Shown here piece by piece: positions 47,134 to 57,878 of a DNA stretch of 64,000 nucleotides. Source of the DNA: Straminergon stramineum (taxonomy: Eukaryota > Streptophyta > Bryopsida > Hypnales > Calliergonaceae); NCBI GenBank assembly GCA_963920665.1, contig OY987265.1, forward strand, positions 5,957,001 through 6,021,000, given 5' to 3'. How positions within the stretch are numbered: position 1 is the stretch's first letter; each line of letters starts with the position of its first letter. The notes below the pieces were generated by a model. The model worked only from the letters and a program-made list of their open reading frames with translations, searched no databases and had not been told where the DNA came from. The position numbers and the translations under genes were made by a program.

Positions 47134-47430
47134 AGAAGCAATGACCTCCTGCGAGCCTTCATTTTGTCCTCTTGTTGTATCCTCCAACATCTCTTGCAAT
47201 ACCTCCAAGTCCTTCGCTCCAGAAGTGTCTTCCCGACTCCCATCTCTAGTGGTAAAGCGAAGTGCTTTGCGAAGGTCACCCAGTGTAGACTGACCTGTTT
47301 TCAACATGAGTTTCTTCCCTCGAGTCATTCTAGATCTCCGCAGTTCCTTACAAGATGAGAAATACAAAGACCGACGCATATTTTTCCTCCTCAACAACGT
47401 ACTAGGAATGGACGTGCCCAAGTTCTCTAC
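47134..47430 (-). CDS. G3 small basic protein, exon (conserved accessory gene)
   Basis: The frame LGTSIPSTLLRRKNMRRSLY, FSSCKELRRSRM, QSTLGDLRKALRF, GAKDLEVLQEMLEDTTRG is open to a donor-like GTAAGA at 47133. It matches the G1 exon at 6605-6967 along most of its length. Rich in Arg/Lys at the N-terminal side and more acidic at the end; no known domain recognised. It is divergently placed relative to the transposase, as in G1. The 5' border (about 47430) and later exons are uncertain. Confidence 0.5.
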
Positions 47431-48192
47431 AAATATGAAAAAGACGACTACATAGAATCTAACACTCTAAAATCTAGCGAGCACTTAGAATTGAAAGTAT
47501 GCAATGGCTCTACCTTGCAGAAATGGTTTCTATTTATAAAGTTCAAAGGAATGGTCTAGAAGCATACAATGTCACAATGAAAGTTCAGTGATGACAGAGG
47601 CTTGTATTTGCAGTGATAAAGTGTTACATCAAAGCTAGCTTGGTGCGTCGTAAACAATCATAGTTCAAGGCCATCAAATCCGTATGAAAATCTGACACAT
47701 TCCATGAACTCTAATGATGTCCAAGGGGCGGCCACCATGCATTTATGAATCTTTCCAAAAAGGGTGCTCTAAAAGGTGTTAAAGGCGGCTTAGGAAAGGG
47801 TTGGCATGGTCAGAATTTGTAGTAGATGACGGTTAGTGTAAAAAAAGATTAAATGGTTGGAAGGTCAGTACTTATTGAATGCGGATGACGGCTACTAACA
47901 CTAATTTAGTACTTGTTGATTGCACTGCATGGTAGTAGCTATTCAATGTACATGGCGGCACATGAGAGTACTATAATAGAAGTGGATGGTGGCGGAGGGC
48001 TTGGCAAAAGTAGATTTGAAAGATCTATTGGTAAGGAGGACACTAAATGCTGAGCAGACTACTAGTACTATTTTATAGTTTGATATAATTGATGGTGATC
48101 AACCCATTGAGCTCTTTCAAATTTTGTTCTTTCCCATCGAATGCTAAGGATTACGGGTCTCCATTTCATAACTCTATACACGAGTTCTTGAG

Positions 48193-51100
48193 ATGGCTTG
48201 CATTCGAGTGGACGGTCATGAGGTACCTCTTATCTTTCCCATAGAGGATGGAGGACGTACTACAGTCCTTAGTCACCTTCTCCACGTCTGATTTAGATTT
48301 GTAGAGTCCTCCATCTATATTGAAGAAGAAAGGATGTCAGAGTCAAGCAAAGTGAAAGAATCTGTCCCTGTTGTCAAATCTGCAAAAGATGAAGGACATT
48401 GTTGGTACCTTTCCCCCGGGAACTACAAGGCATATGGACTTCCTCTTTCCATGCTAGGTTCTTCCACTTAGATATTGAGTTGGTAGTCAGACAATTCAAC
48501 ATTAAATATGCCATATATAGGACACATTGTTTCACCTACTGGAAGTCCTCAAATTCCTCAGGTTCTTTTGAAGCCTTCATTACTTCATGCTGTAAAGATA
48601 GAGAAATTAGATCCAATTATAGAACTATCTAGTGAATCGGAAGGAGAGTCTCCTGAATTGACTTTCAAAAATTCAGGATGTTCTATTGGAACTACAATCA
48701 GTGAAAGGGCTCTATTGAACTCTACATTTGAGAGTCCATCAAGTAGTCAATTGCAATCCTCATTGCCTCGTCCTCTATTGCATCCGTATCCAATCCACAA
48801 AGTAAATATAATAGATTGTTTGAAGAGACTAGCCAACATGCATCGATCTCGAAACGAATTGTCTATAATGGATTTTAGCGTCATGAAGCACCACCATGTT
48901 GCTTTTCTTCCGGTAGTATTTGATGGAGATATCATTTTCAAAATACCACCATGCCGCTCCACTTCATCTTCATCATCGACGCGGAACTTGGAAGGAATGG
49001 ACAAGCGCTATGATGGACACCCGTGGTGTAGGCTCATCACCACAAACATCAACAACTCCGACAACCTCAAGTTTTGTAAGTCCCACTGTGCTAGTCATCT
49101 TGCTTGTGTGAACCCAAACTATGATTATTTGAACAGAACTTCAAAGAGGAACAAAATAGAGTGGAGTGGCTTCACATCGATTCCTTTTGTAGTTGGAGAT
49201 GGACCTCCCAAAGACAATACCCTAGTTTGCAAAGTGCATAGGAAACTACCTTCATGTCTTAGCCCCTGCAATGCTAGGATATACTATGCTTTCAATGACA
49301 ACCCAGAAATGAGTAGGGCTGCTATTCACTTCGAAGAGCACAACCACCCGGTGGCGAAGGGCATGTACAGAGAATCTACAAAGGAAATTTGTGGACTCAT
49401 TGAAGAAGAGGTGGCTAGAACACCATTGGCTACAAACTCAACAATTGCTCTATCCACTAGTAAAGAGTTCTTAACAAACTATCTATTTCACAACGGAGAT
49501 GGAGAGAAGGAGTTACTGAAGGGGGAGGAAACGGAGGAGGTTATGGACCGCTTCTAATATCTCAGTAGTCCAAATATATGGAACGTGATCGCCTCTTTCC
49601 GCTTAAACAATCGAGGGGGGATCATTGACAACATTATGACCATGAAGAAGGAGTCGAAATTCGAATTCATACATGATAGCATCTTCCCTGGCCAAGGGAA
49701 GGAGAAGGTTTATATCTTCAAAATGCTCATGGAAGGACCCGGAAGTGGAGTGGACCTTGTAAGGTGCATGCAACCTGGAGGTAATTTGCAAAACGTCTGG
49801 TTGATGTTTGACCACGTGAAGCGCGTGAAGGAGTGGACCACAATGGCCTGCCACATGTATAATGTTGAGAACAAGAAGGTGATGGCTATTGCAGTGTGTG
49901 ATATGCAGTCTGAAGACACTAAGGTGCAAGTACAATTTTGGAGGAGCTTAAACACTGTCTTGGCACAAGAGGGAGTGGCAAATCCAAACTTCAAAGGATT
50001 TATGGCAGACAATGCTATGGCCAATTGGAATGTGGTCCAGATTGTCTATGGTAGTAGATCTACCAATGAGGAAATGGAAAATTGTGAAAGGACCTGTTTG
50101 TTGCATTGGAGTAGTTCTCTTCATAAACACTCCTAGAAGTACATCAAGGAAGCGCTTCAACAACAACATATTTCTCTGTGTAAGCAATACAAAGATTCAA
50201 AGAATATGGATCAGTTAGAGACATGTTATCTAGCAATTTGATCATGGTGGCTATCATCCGGAGCTGCAAATGAAGAAGCATTTCATCACTTAGACCATTG
50301 GCTAGCATTCTGGCATTTTCAATATCAATAGTGGAGAGGCTTCATGGACATGGTGAGTAAAGTACTTATTTCTATGCATAAGGGGATTTCAATTTTTGAT
50401 GGTGTCACACCATATAATGCAAAGATAAACTTACGTTGCTACATATATTTTATTTTGTTTTCCAATGATGTAGAATAAAGAAAGAACTTCATTTTATAAT
50501 TTGAAATTCTGAGAGCTATTCTTCATAGGTATCTAGAAGAGGGGGTCTACCAAACAATAAAAGAGCATATGTCGAGTCTGATGAAACTCTTCATGGTGTT
50601 TACTAGACCCCCCCTTTTGGGTGTCTTTAAAGGAACATGCAATTCTTCAGTGTCCTCATGTAAGATGTCAGTACTTCCTTGTACCAAGAAGTTGAAAGAA
50701 GATTGTGTTGCTGTATTTTTATATAGTCATATATGTGTATTTGAAATTGTCTTTTAATATCGTTCATTTTATGATAGGACATGTTCATTCGACCACAAAA
50801 CAATCGATAATTACATATATCTATGAGGTTTTCAAAGTGAAGTGCTAACTCTTGCCTAAACTTGTGTTCATTTTTAGAAATTGAATTTGGAGGAAATGTT
50901 GGACCTGCCATCATGTAATTTATTTGAAACAATCCATAACAAGTGGCTCCAAATGTTCGGAAAAAGAGGAAACAACTTATTTGATGCAACTTGTGATGAC
51001 AGTATTCGTGCTTGGATGCAAATGACAAATTATCGAGCATACCTCAAAGGTCATGCATATGGCTTTGGTCCATCGAAGAACAAATTGAAGTTGAGGGCTG

Positions 51101-52239
51101 CCACTTGAAGTAGAGATCCAAAGAAAATTGCTGAAGCGCTCAACACTTTACCTGGAGCAGAGGGGCTTGGAAATTGATTACCACATTTAGAAGGAGAAGA
51201 GATCTTTGGAAGTACAAAGAGGAAGTTGGATGTACCCATAGGAGATGCTGGAGATTCACATAGACCAAGCAAAGTGAATTTCTCTCAACCGCGTGTGCGT
51301 ACGAGGTCTACAACAATTTCTATGGAGATGTTGGAAGGGAAAGGTAAAGAGGCGGATACAAATATTTGTCCACATGTCACTATTGCATGTGAAAGTGACT
51401 GTGATACATCGAAGTGGCACATTGCGAGGATTAGCCACAAATCGAATGCTAAATGTCATGCTCAACAACAGAGGTCAAATATCAAGTGCTTTGCCAAAAT
51501 TGCAAGGGGAAGGAAAGGTAACCCTGTTCCAACTTATCGAGGTAGAAAAGTAGATTATGGTACTAAGCGAGAAGTGGTGGTTGACTTTTGGTTTTGTTGG
51601 GATGACATTGAACGTTGTGTGAAAGGTTCAAAATGAAAATGGATAATAGATTGGCTAGCTGTACCAGAGGTTTGGCTTGTTCTATCAGGGACACACCTTA
51701 GTCAGGAAGAAACTCTACTCTTGCAACATGTGGGATTTCAACTCCAACAACGCCCTACATTGTCGCCACGTCGACTTTTCAACATGTCAAAGATTTTCAA
51801 GACTACCTTATTTGATCAACCACCACCAAAGAATCCAGATGCATATCCAACAATAAGGAACAGCCGAACTATTTGGAGGATTGCAAATGCACCAACTACA
51901 GAGCAACGAAACAAGTGGGAGAGTGTAGGAAACATTAGAGGGCAAATCCTAGGAGTGACCTTACTCCTTCAATCGGACCTAGGTGCAATAGTCTCACTAG
52001 AGACAGGAGTAGACCCTAACAAAAACGTCTACTGAATTACAATTGGCATGTTTCCCACATGTACATGCCCTAACTTCACAAATATGGTTGTTTCTGCTAT
52101 TGGAGGTCAACAACAATACGTGAATTGCAAACACTTGTACTACTTGTATAGGTACTTCTGCAAGATGGATGTCAATGAAGACAAATTCATTTATGCACCT
52201 AGTTATAGCTTCAATGAGTTGAAACTTCTTCTAGTTTGA
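48193..52239 (+). pseudogene. G3 MULE-like transposase, two exons, full length
   Basis: Exon 1 is 48193-50352, the intron 50353-50877 and exon 2 50878-52239, about 1,173 codons in one frame with about ten premature stops (for example 48289, 48469, 49555, 50134, 50239, 51106, 51635, 52033). Order: N-terminal domain; SSESEGESPE linker; zinc-finger region about 272-390 (one Cys is Tyr: NPNYDY); MFDHV Asp about 537; FMADNAMANW Asp about 602; RTCLLHW CxxH about 632; CNLFETIHNKWL Glu about 737; SWIM finger (CTC...NCKH) about 1114-1140. The D-D-CxxH-E plan with SWIM is that of MULE transposases. It keeps all three acidic residues, unlike G1. Confidence 0.8.
50353..50877 (+). other. Conserved intron of the G3 transposase
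   Basis: GTGAGT donor after TTCATGGACATG and TTTTTAG acceptor. It contains a GGGGGTCT...AGACCCCCC hairpin-like block at about 50541-50614 with a GTCGAGTCTGAT centre, a weak member of the GTCGGATCCGAC family. Confidence 0.6.
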
Positions 52240-53489
52240 GTTGGAATTATTAGAATTCCCGAATAGGCATGGATTCTTTTTCAAGAACACTTCATTTGTA
52301 TTGTATTCATTTACATATGTTATGATTCAAATGATTTAGTGCACTTGGAATTGAAAATATCTACGCATTTCCTAAGTATTAGAATATGTGTCATTCATGA
52401 AGTGTTTTGAAGCATGTTCCCATGAATGATCAGAATTTGTGATCATAACTTACTATCGTACATATGAAATTCTGTTTAATTCCATTCATTCTATATTTTT
52501 ACTACCTACTTCATTTTTTTCTGAATTCCTTTGTCTCACTTGTCTTTCTTATTCTTTTCAATCTTTTCTTTTTTTGGATTATCCTTCACATTGTTTTTTA
52601 TCTTCTTTTCCTTTTCCTTAACATTTTATTTGATATCCCTTGCACTTCTAATTTGAAAGTTTTTCATTTCCTTTTCATTTCTTCTTCCATTCTTTTTTAA
52701 TGAACTTCCAAGTTTTCTTCCATTTTCTTTTGATTTACCACCCATTTATGTCCTCACTTCCCATTTTATACTTACTCTCATTTTCTATTCCTTTGCTTCC
52801 AATTTTTTGGGCACCCTTTTTATTCATATGAGACTTATGAGTCCTCACTTTCATAGCTTGTTTTTTTCATTTCTTTCTAGAACATGTTCTATCTTTTATA
52901 ACTCACAGATTTCTATAATTTTCTACAAATTCGGGCCACATGTAAACATGTGCCATCAAATTAAATTCTACCTAAGATTAATTCTTACAATTTAAAATTA
53001 TCCAATGCAACACGCTTACAAATGAGAGTGAGTTTTCTACCACAAGGATTTGTCCTAGCTATGTCACCCTAAACATGTCAATTGCCAACTCATCCTTCAC
53101 GTGCCCTCTTGTTTTAGCACATGCTGGAAATTCTTATATATATGCGGTACTTAAGAGATATGGTTCTTTGCATGAACTAAAGTCAGTCACAAAATTATAA
53201 TTCACTATTTCCAAAGTGACATGAGTTTACTATACATTAAGCCGTTTACATATTCTCTACTATAGTTAATAAATAAATTCTTCGAACTATGCACAAAATT
53301 TTGAAAGTCTGAATGCATAGCTACCTAAAACCCTAAACCAGAAAGTGTAAAATCTTATCACAATCCACGGTCATAGGGTACACGGCCATAGGTCACTAAA
53401 TTTACTATAAATAGTAAGGTTTCCTCAATTTTTTCTAACATAAACGTAAAAAAAAATTTTGACCAGAAATTTCCAGAAAATAGGGTTTG
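52240..53489. other. G3 3' flank with pyrimidine-rich tract
   Basis: AT-rich and gene-free. The top strand is T/C-rich from about 52480 to 52800, the degraded equivalent of the tracts at 21380-21660 and 61880-62095. CCACGGTCATAGG near 53365 matches the subterminal sequence of G1 and G2. Confidence 0.5.
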
Positions 53490-53566
53490 GGGGCTCACTG
53501 CTCACAAGCTCCATGCTCGCAGCTCACAAGCTCACCGCTCCAAGCTCGCACACTAGCGTCGTTGGA
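53490..53566. repeat. G3 right terminus with GCTCACA subterminal repeats
   Basis: Seven or more GCTCAC/GCTCGCA units in about 70 bp (GGCTCACTGCTCACAAGCTC and so on), ending CACTAGCGTCGTTGGA before the TSD AGTGGAAC. Confidence 0.8.
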
Positions 53567-53574
53567 AGTGGAAC

Positions 53575-54532
53575 ACACCAACTTCAAAGGATTTATGGCA
53601 AATAGCACGATGGCCAATTGAAATGCGGCGCGGATTGTCTATGGAAGTGGGTTGCCTGATGAGAAAATGGAGAATCGCGAGAGAACATGTTTGCTGCATT
53701 GGAGTAGTTCGCTCCACAAGCATATCTAGAAGTGCATCAAAGAAGCATTCCAACAACAACACATTACCCTCTGCAAACAATACAAAGAATCCAAGACTGT
53801 CGAAGAAGCAGAGACACAGTACCTCGCAATTCGATCCTAGTGGTTGTCATTAGGTGCTACAAGTGAAGAAGATCTTCATCACTTGGACCACTAGCTAGCC
53901 TTCTGGCATTTTTAATACCTACAGTGGGGAGGCTTCATGACTATGGTAAGTGACTTTGTAAGTTGATTTTGAAGTATCTGTTCTCCTCTATCTAAAGCAG
54001 TTGTTGGAAAGTAGAGGTGTACCCTCCAAACTTAGAGGCATGTACGTGGCGATTTTCATTGAGAATATTCCCGTAGGAATTACTTTTAACTTTTATGAAT
54101 TTATTGATGAGCATGTGAGGGGGGACCCAAATGAGGGGTTCAAAAATAGGGCACCTAGACCTTAGTCGGATCTGATTAAAGGTTCCGGGCTCCCAAATGT
54201 TATTCTTTTTTTAAAGACTCCCACTCAAGAAGGAGCTCTTGGCCCCCCTCCTGAGAATCTAATGTGAGTCTTTTTCCTCCAAAGTAGACGTCTCATGTAG
54301 TGCTCATTTGTAGAGAAAAGAATCTCTTTCATATTTTTATATTCACGAATATCTTGCTATGTAAGCAAATGAGGTTCATACATTTGTAATTAGTTCGAGA
54401 TGATTACATGGGCTATTAACCCTCAAATATAAAATTGGATGTTCTCATTCATGTGTTATGGATGGATGGATTTGTAGAAATTGAGTTTGGAGGAGATGAC
54501 CAACCTACCTTTCTGCAATTTATCTGAAACAA
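53575..54532 (+). pseudogene. G2 transposase, end of exon 1, intron and start of exon 2
   Basis: Exon 1 resumes after G3 (NFKGFMANSTMANW, RTCLLHW) and ends at 53945; the intron is 53946-54477; exon 2 begins 54478 (KLSLEEMTNLPFCNLSET) and is cut at 54532 by S2. The second catalytic position is Asn as in G1. Stops lie near 53619, 53728, 53838, 53893 and 53913. Confidence 0.7.
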
Positions 54533-56096
54533 TGTCGCATTGTAAATGCGTTCATTATGTGAAAATACATAATTGTTTGTTAAATTGGAGGGTTTTTTTT
54601 CTAGAGTTTCAAGAAACAAATGGGGTCATATTCCATTTGAACTCTTTTTTTTTACCTCTATTTGACAAACATTTAGTTCTTTGATTTCTATATTTGAAGA
54701 TACTTTTATTTTAGTTAGTTTGTTTGAAGTTGTAAAAACAAAAGATAAAGCTTGTTTTACCTTTTCTTTATTTTTATTTTTTTTAATGGATTAGAAGTCC
54801 ATGTAGATGATGTGGATAGACTTATCGAGGATAAGAGGTGACCCATGTGGCATCTCAGTGGTCAAAATCCACTAGCTTAGGTAGATGGCATGGAGGTTGA
54901 TGTGGCGGATGAGGTGGAGGATCATCTTTTTCCTCCTCCTTGTTTGCTTAGGAGACCTATCATTTTGGAAGAAAATGAAACTTTGTACATGGAGAGTTTG
55001 GTAATGAAATTTTGAAAGCTTGTGTATCTTGTTTTTGTGTTTCCAGAAATCTATCACTCATCAAATTTGGAGTTAGTATGTGTAAGTTATGAGTTTGGGA
55101 GTGAAGTGTTGTGGAGTTGCCTCAAACTTTCAAGAGTGTGAGCTTTGGTAGACTATGAAATGTGGAAAGTAATTTAGATTTGAGTGAAACTTGGGGAGTT
55201 TGTAGATACTTCTTTTAGCTTTCCAAAATGGGTTTATTTTCTTGATTTGGACTTTATATGTGAAAGTTATGGGCTTGAGAGTGAAAGAGTGAAGAGATAC
55301 TTTCGGGTTTTTAAGTGTGTGAACTTTGAAAGACTCTGAAATGTGGACAGTACTTTAGGTTTGAGTGAAACTTGGAGCATTTGTAGATACTTCTTATAGC
55401 TTTTCAAAATGGATTTATTTTCTTGATTTGGACTTGGTATGTGAAAGTTATGGGCTTGGGAGTGAAAGGGTGAAGAGACACTTTCGGGTTTTCAAGTGTG
55501 AACTTTGAAAGACTATGAAATGTGGACAGTATTTTAGATTTGGGTGAAACTTGACTATCTTGTAGATATACATGTTATCTTTCCAAAATGAGTTTATTTT
55601 CTTTATTTGGAGCTATTATGTGAAAGTTATGTGCTTGGGAGTGAAGTATAGGTGAGCTGCCTTTGAGTTGGGAAGGGTGAACTTTGACCGACTATAAAAG
55701 TTGGATAGTATCTTAATTTTGAGTGAATTTTGAAGAGGTTGTAGAACTTTTTGTTAACTTTCTAGGGACATATCACACTTTTAGTTTGGAGTTGTATTGC
55801 GGACGTGACACTCATTCATCTATTAGACACTTCTTCAAGGGGAGTTTATGAAGGATATGACTTTGTTTCTACTATTTTTTACCACACATGATGTATATTG
55901 AGACTCCATAACATCTTTGGAGGGGTGTATGAAAATGTGATAATATGTTGGTTCGTATGGCATTATCAGGGTGGATGGGGGGTGGGGTGTATTATTAAGT
56001 TTGTAACTTTGGCCACAGGATCTTCCATAATTTGGGCCACATCTAGTTGCAGCTAGAAGCCCCGCGTTTTCCCAAGGCAAGGCCTCTCTACTCGGC
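54533..56096. mobile_element. S2: 1.56-kb LTR-like insertion in G2 exon 2
   Basis: It begins TGTCGCATTG and ends CTACTCGGC(A), flanked by AACAA on both sides (54528-54532 and 56097-56101; 4 bp if the element ends in CA). Removing it restores SET-IHNKWLQ of the transposase. No coding sequence. Likely a solo LTR of a family different from S1. Confidence 0.7.
55065..55790. repeat. About 180-bp tandem repeats inside S2
   Basis: Four units marked by GGGCTTGGGAGTGAA-type sequence near 55088, 55271, 55450 and 55629, each followed by CTTTGAAAGACTATGAAATG and TTTTCTTGATTTGGA-like text. The units are visibly diverged. Confidence 0.65.
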
Positions 56097-56215
56097 AACA
56101 ATTCACAACAAATGGCTTCAAAGGTCGGGAAAGCGAGGAAACAACCTCTTCGATGCAACTTGCGATGACAACATTCGTGCATGGATACAAATGACCAACT
56201 ATCGGGCATACCTTA
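56097..56215 (+). pseudogene. G2 transposase, exon 2 fragment
   Basis: HNKWLQRSGKRGNNLFDATC through NYRAYL, then the insertion of M2 at 56215 (after CATACCTTA). The next roughly 315 bp of the transposase seen in G1 (about 19932-20244) are missing here; they were removed with part of M2 (see L5). Confidence 0.7.
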
Positions 56216-57348
56216 TGTCATATGCGTAGCGTGCGGTAAATACCATTTACAACACCCAAACGTGTAAACTAACTCGAAATATCGTCCCAAGGTATTCTAG
56301 TATGTTGTTGCAAGTCTCAATTATCCATTCTACCAACTTAAGCTCTAACTTTCCGGAATCCAATCTGGATTCACTCTGTTTCCGGATTCCGGATCCGCCA
56401 CTTCACTCACAAACACTAGTTTTTGGTACCTCGGTTTAACCCTCAGAGGGTCCACTTTTGATTGTATAGAGGGGTAGGGACACACCACTCGTATTTCTCA
56501 CTCTTTCTTTTCTCTCAAAAACACAAAACACATGCTTAGACCAACTGTTGTGCTGGATTGACTGGAGACAGTCTCACAACCTTCCGGATGGCCAACCCGG
56601 AAAGCAGGTCACATAGATCCGTAACAAGCCTTTTCCACTACAACGACAGACCAACAAAGACCAGAACTAAGGTAAGGATTGTAAGTCGTTCGCTAAACTG
56701 ATCCTAGGGTTTGGCTGACCTTCCGGTAAGTGATATGGGGTTTCTTCCACTGGTGGTTGCTTATCTCCACACAGAACCCTCCCTGGTATTCCGGATCTGC
56801 ACCCACACCACTTCTAATCGAATTCCCGTTCCAGGAGTTTAAAGACACGTGCTCAAGACCAAATTCACTAGTCTAGACTATGTAGCGGATGTTCCTCAAC
56901 ACTCAGACCCAAGTCCCCTTCGATCCGGATTCCTCCTTTCCTCCTCTTTAATTATACTTCACACACTCACAAGGAAATACAAGGAAGCTGGATATACAAT
57001 AGATCAATCCCTAAGGGTCCACTTGGTGGCTCAGATTAACATAAGGATGACAAAATACAAACTATAACGCTAGGATGGAATGAGAGGCAACAAAACTACC
57101 TCACACTTAAAACCACAAAACATTCAAAGCCAAAAAGGCCAAAAAGGCACTCGGAAATCTAGGTTACCACTCACAGACTTCCCGAGAAATCCGGGAAAGT
57201 GAGATCCTACAAATCCAGAACCCGATCCCACACTTAGAAATCCGGATCCAGTTCAAAATCAAAATCCTATCTGCCTAAGAAAGCTCCTAACTACTTCGCC
57301 TTCCGTGCTTTCTTCTGGCTAGTCCCGCCTTGACTCGCTGGTGTTCAC
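56216..57348 (-). mobile_element. M2: 3' part of a family-2 element, truncated
   Basis: The minus strand corresponds to the last codons (QKKARKAK-like) and 3' noncoding part of M1, ending TGCGTAGC...ATGACA at 56216. The homology to M1 stops at 57348, at GGTGTTC, where L5 begins. The rest of M2 is absent. Confidence 0.75.
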
Positions 57349-57610
57349 TATCACAACGTGCAATTTTCGATTTTTTTGGTTTACCTAGTCAAGCTAACTG
57401 CAAAATATATATAGGTATCCGGAATTAGCTAAGGAACCATCTAAATCTGAATATGAAGCGGAAAATGAGATAGTGGAAAGATCTACTCAATCTAGGATCC
57501 AGGGAGTGAACGGATAGGAGCGGATATCTGACCGGACGAGGATGGACCGGATACCTTAGACGAACCGGATCCGGAATGAGTCAAGATGAGGTGGCAGGGA
57601 ATCCAACAGC

Positions 57611-57618
57611 TATAAAAG
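57611..57618 (+). promoter_or_regulatory. TATA box of L5
   Basis: TATAAAAG, about 265 bp upstream of the ORF start at 57879, with CGGAT motifs upstream as in L2. Confidence 0.5.
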
Positions 57619-57878
57619 AATAAGAGCTACCTAGATCAAACTCTTTCTCATTTGCGTTTGCCCAGCGTTGTCTGTGCTCTGTGTTTGCCTCTGTGACTGT
57701 CGATTAGTTTACCGTGACAGTCTTTTGTGCTAGTGTCCATTGTGAGACTTGTGATCCTTAAGCGTTCGAGCTTTAATTACCAGTTGAGATCGGGGAGCGA
57801 AAGTGAGAACGAGGCGTGCGGCTAGGAGAGATAGCAAGGGAGTATTGGAAAGGGTCCCGAGCACACCAATCCGTGTCC

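Larger units (their letters stand above)
31283..53566. mobile_element. G3: complete 22.3-kb DNA transposon carrying a methyltransferase-like gene
   Basis: The left end is CAGGGTTGCTAGCGTGTGAG, the right end GCTCGCACACTAGCGTCGTTGGA; they are imperfect inverted repeats, and both carry clusters of TGTGAGC/GCTCACA. The perfect 8-bp TSD AGTGGAAC is at 31275-31282 and 53567-53574, inside the G2 transposase exon. Genes: methyltransferase-like (33293-42103, minus), SIM protein (42336-44674, minus), small basic protein (47134-47430, minus), transposase (48193-52239, plus). Later insertions inside G3: the hAT-like element 33651-37212 and the foldback element 40917-41588. An 8-bp TSD fits the MULE or hAT range; the transposase motifs favour a MULE-like origin. 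Confidence 0.85.

Noticed and set aside
48193..52239. RNA editing or a variant code as the reason for many in-frame TGA/TAG codons
   Set aside because: Other copies have normal sense codons at the same positions, and frameshifts and noncoding changes occur too; mutation by deamination is simpler.
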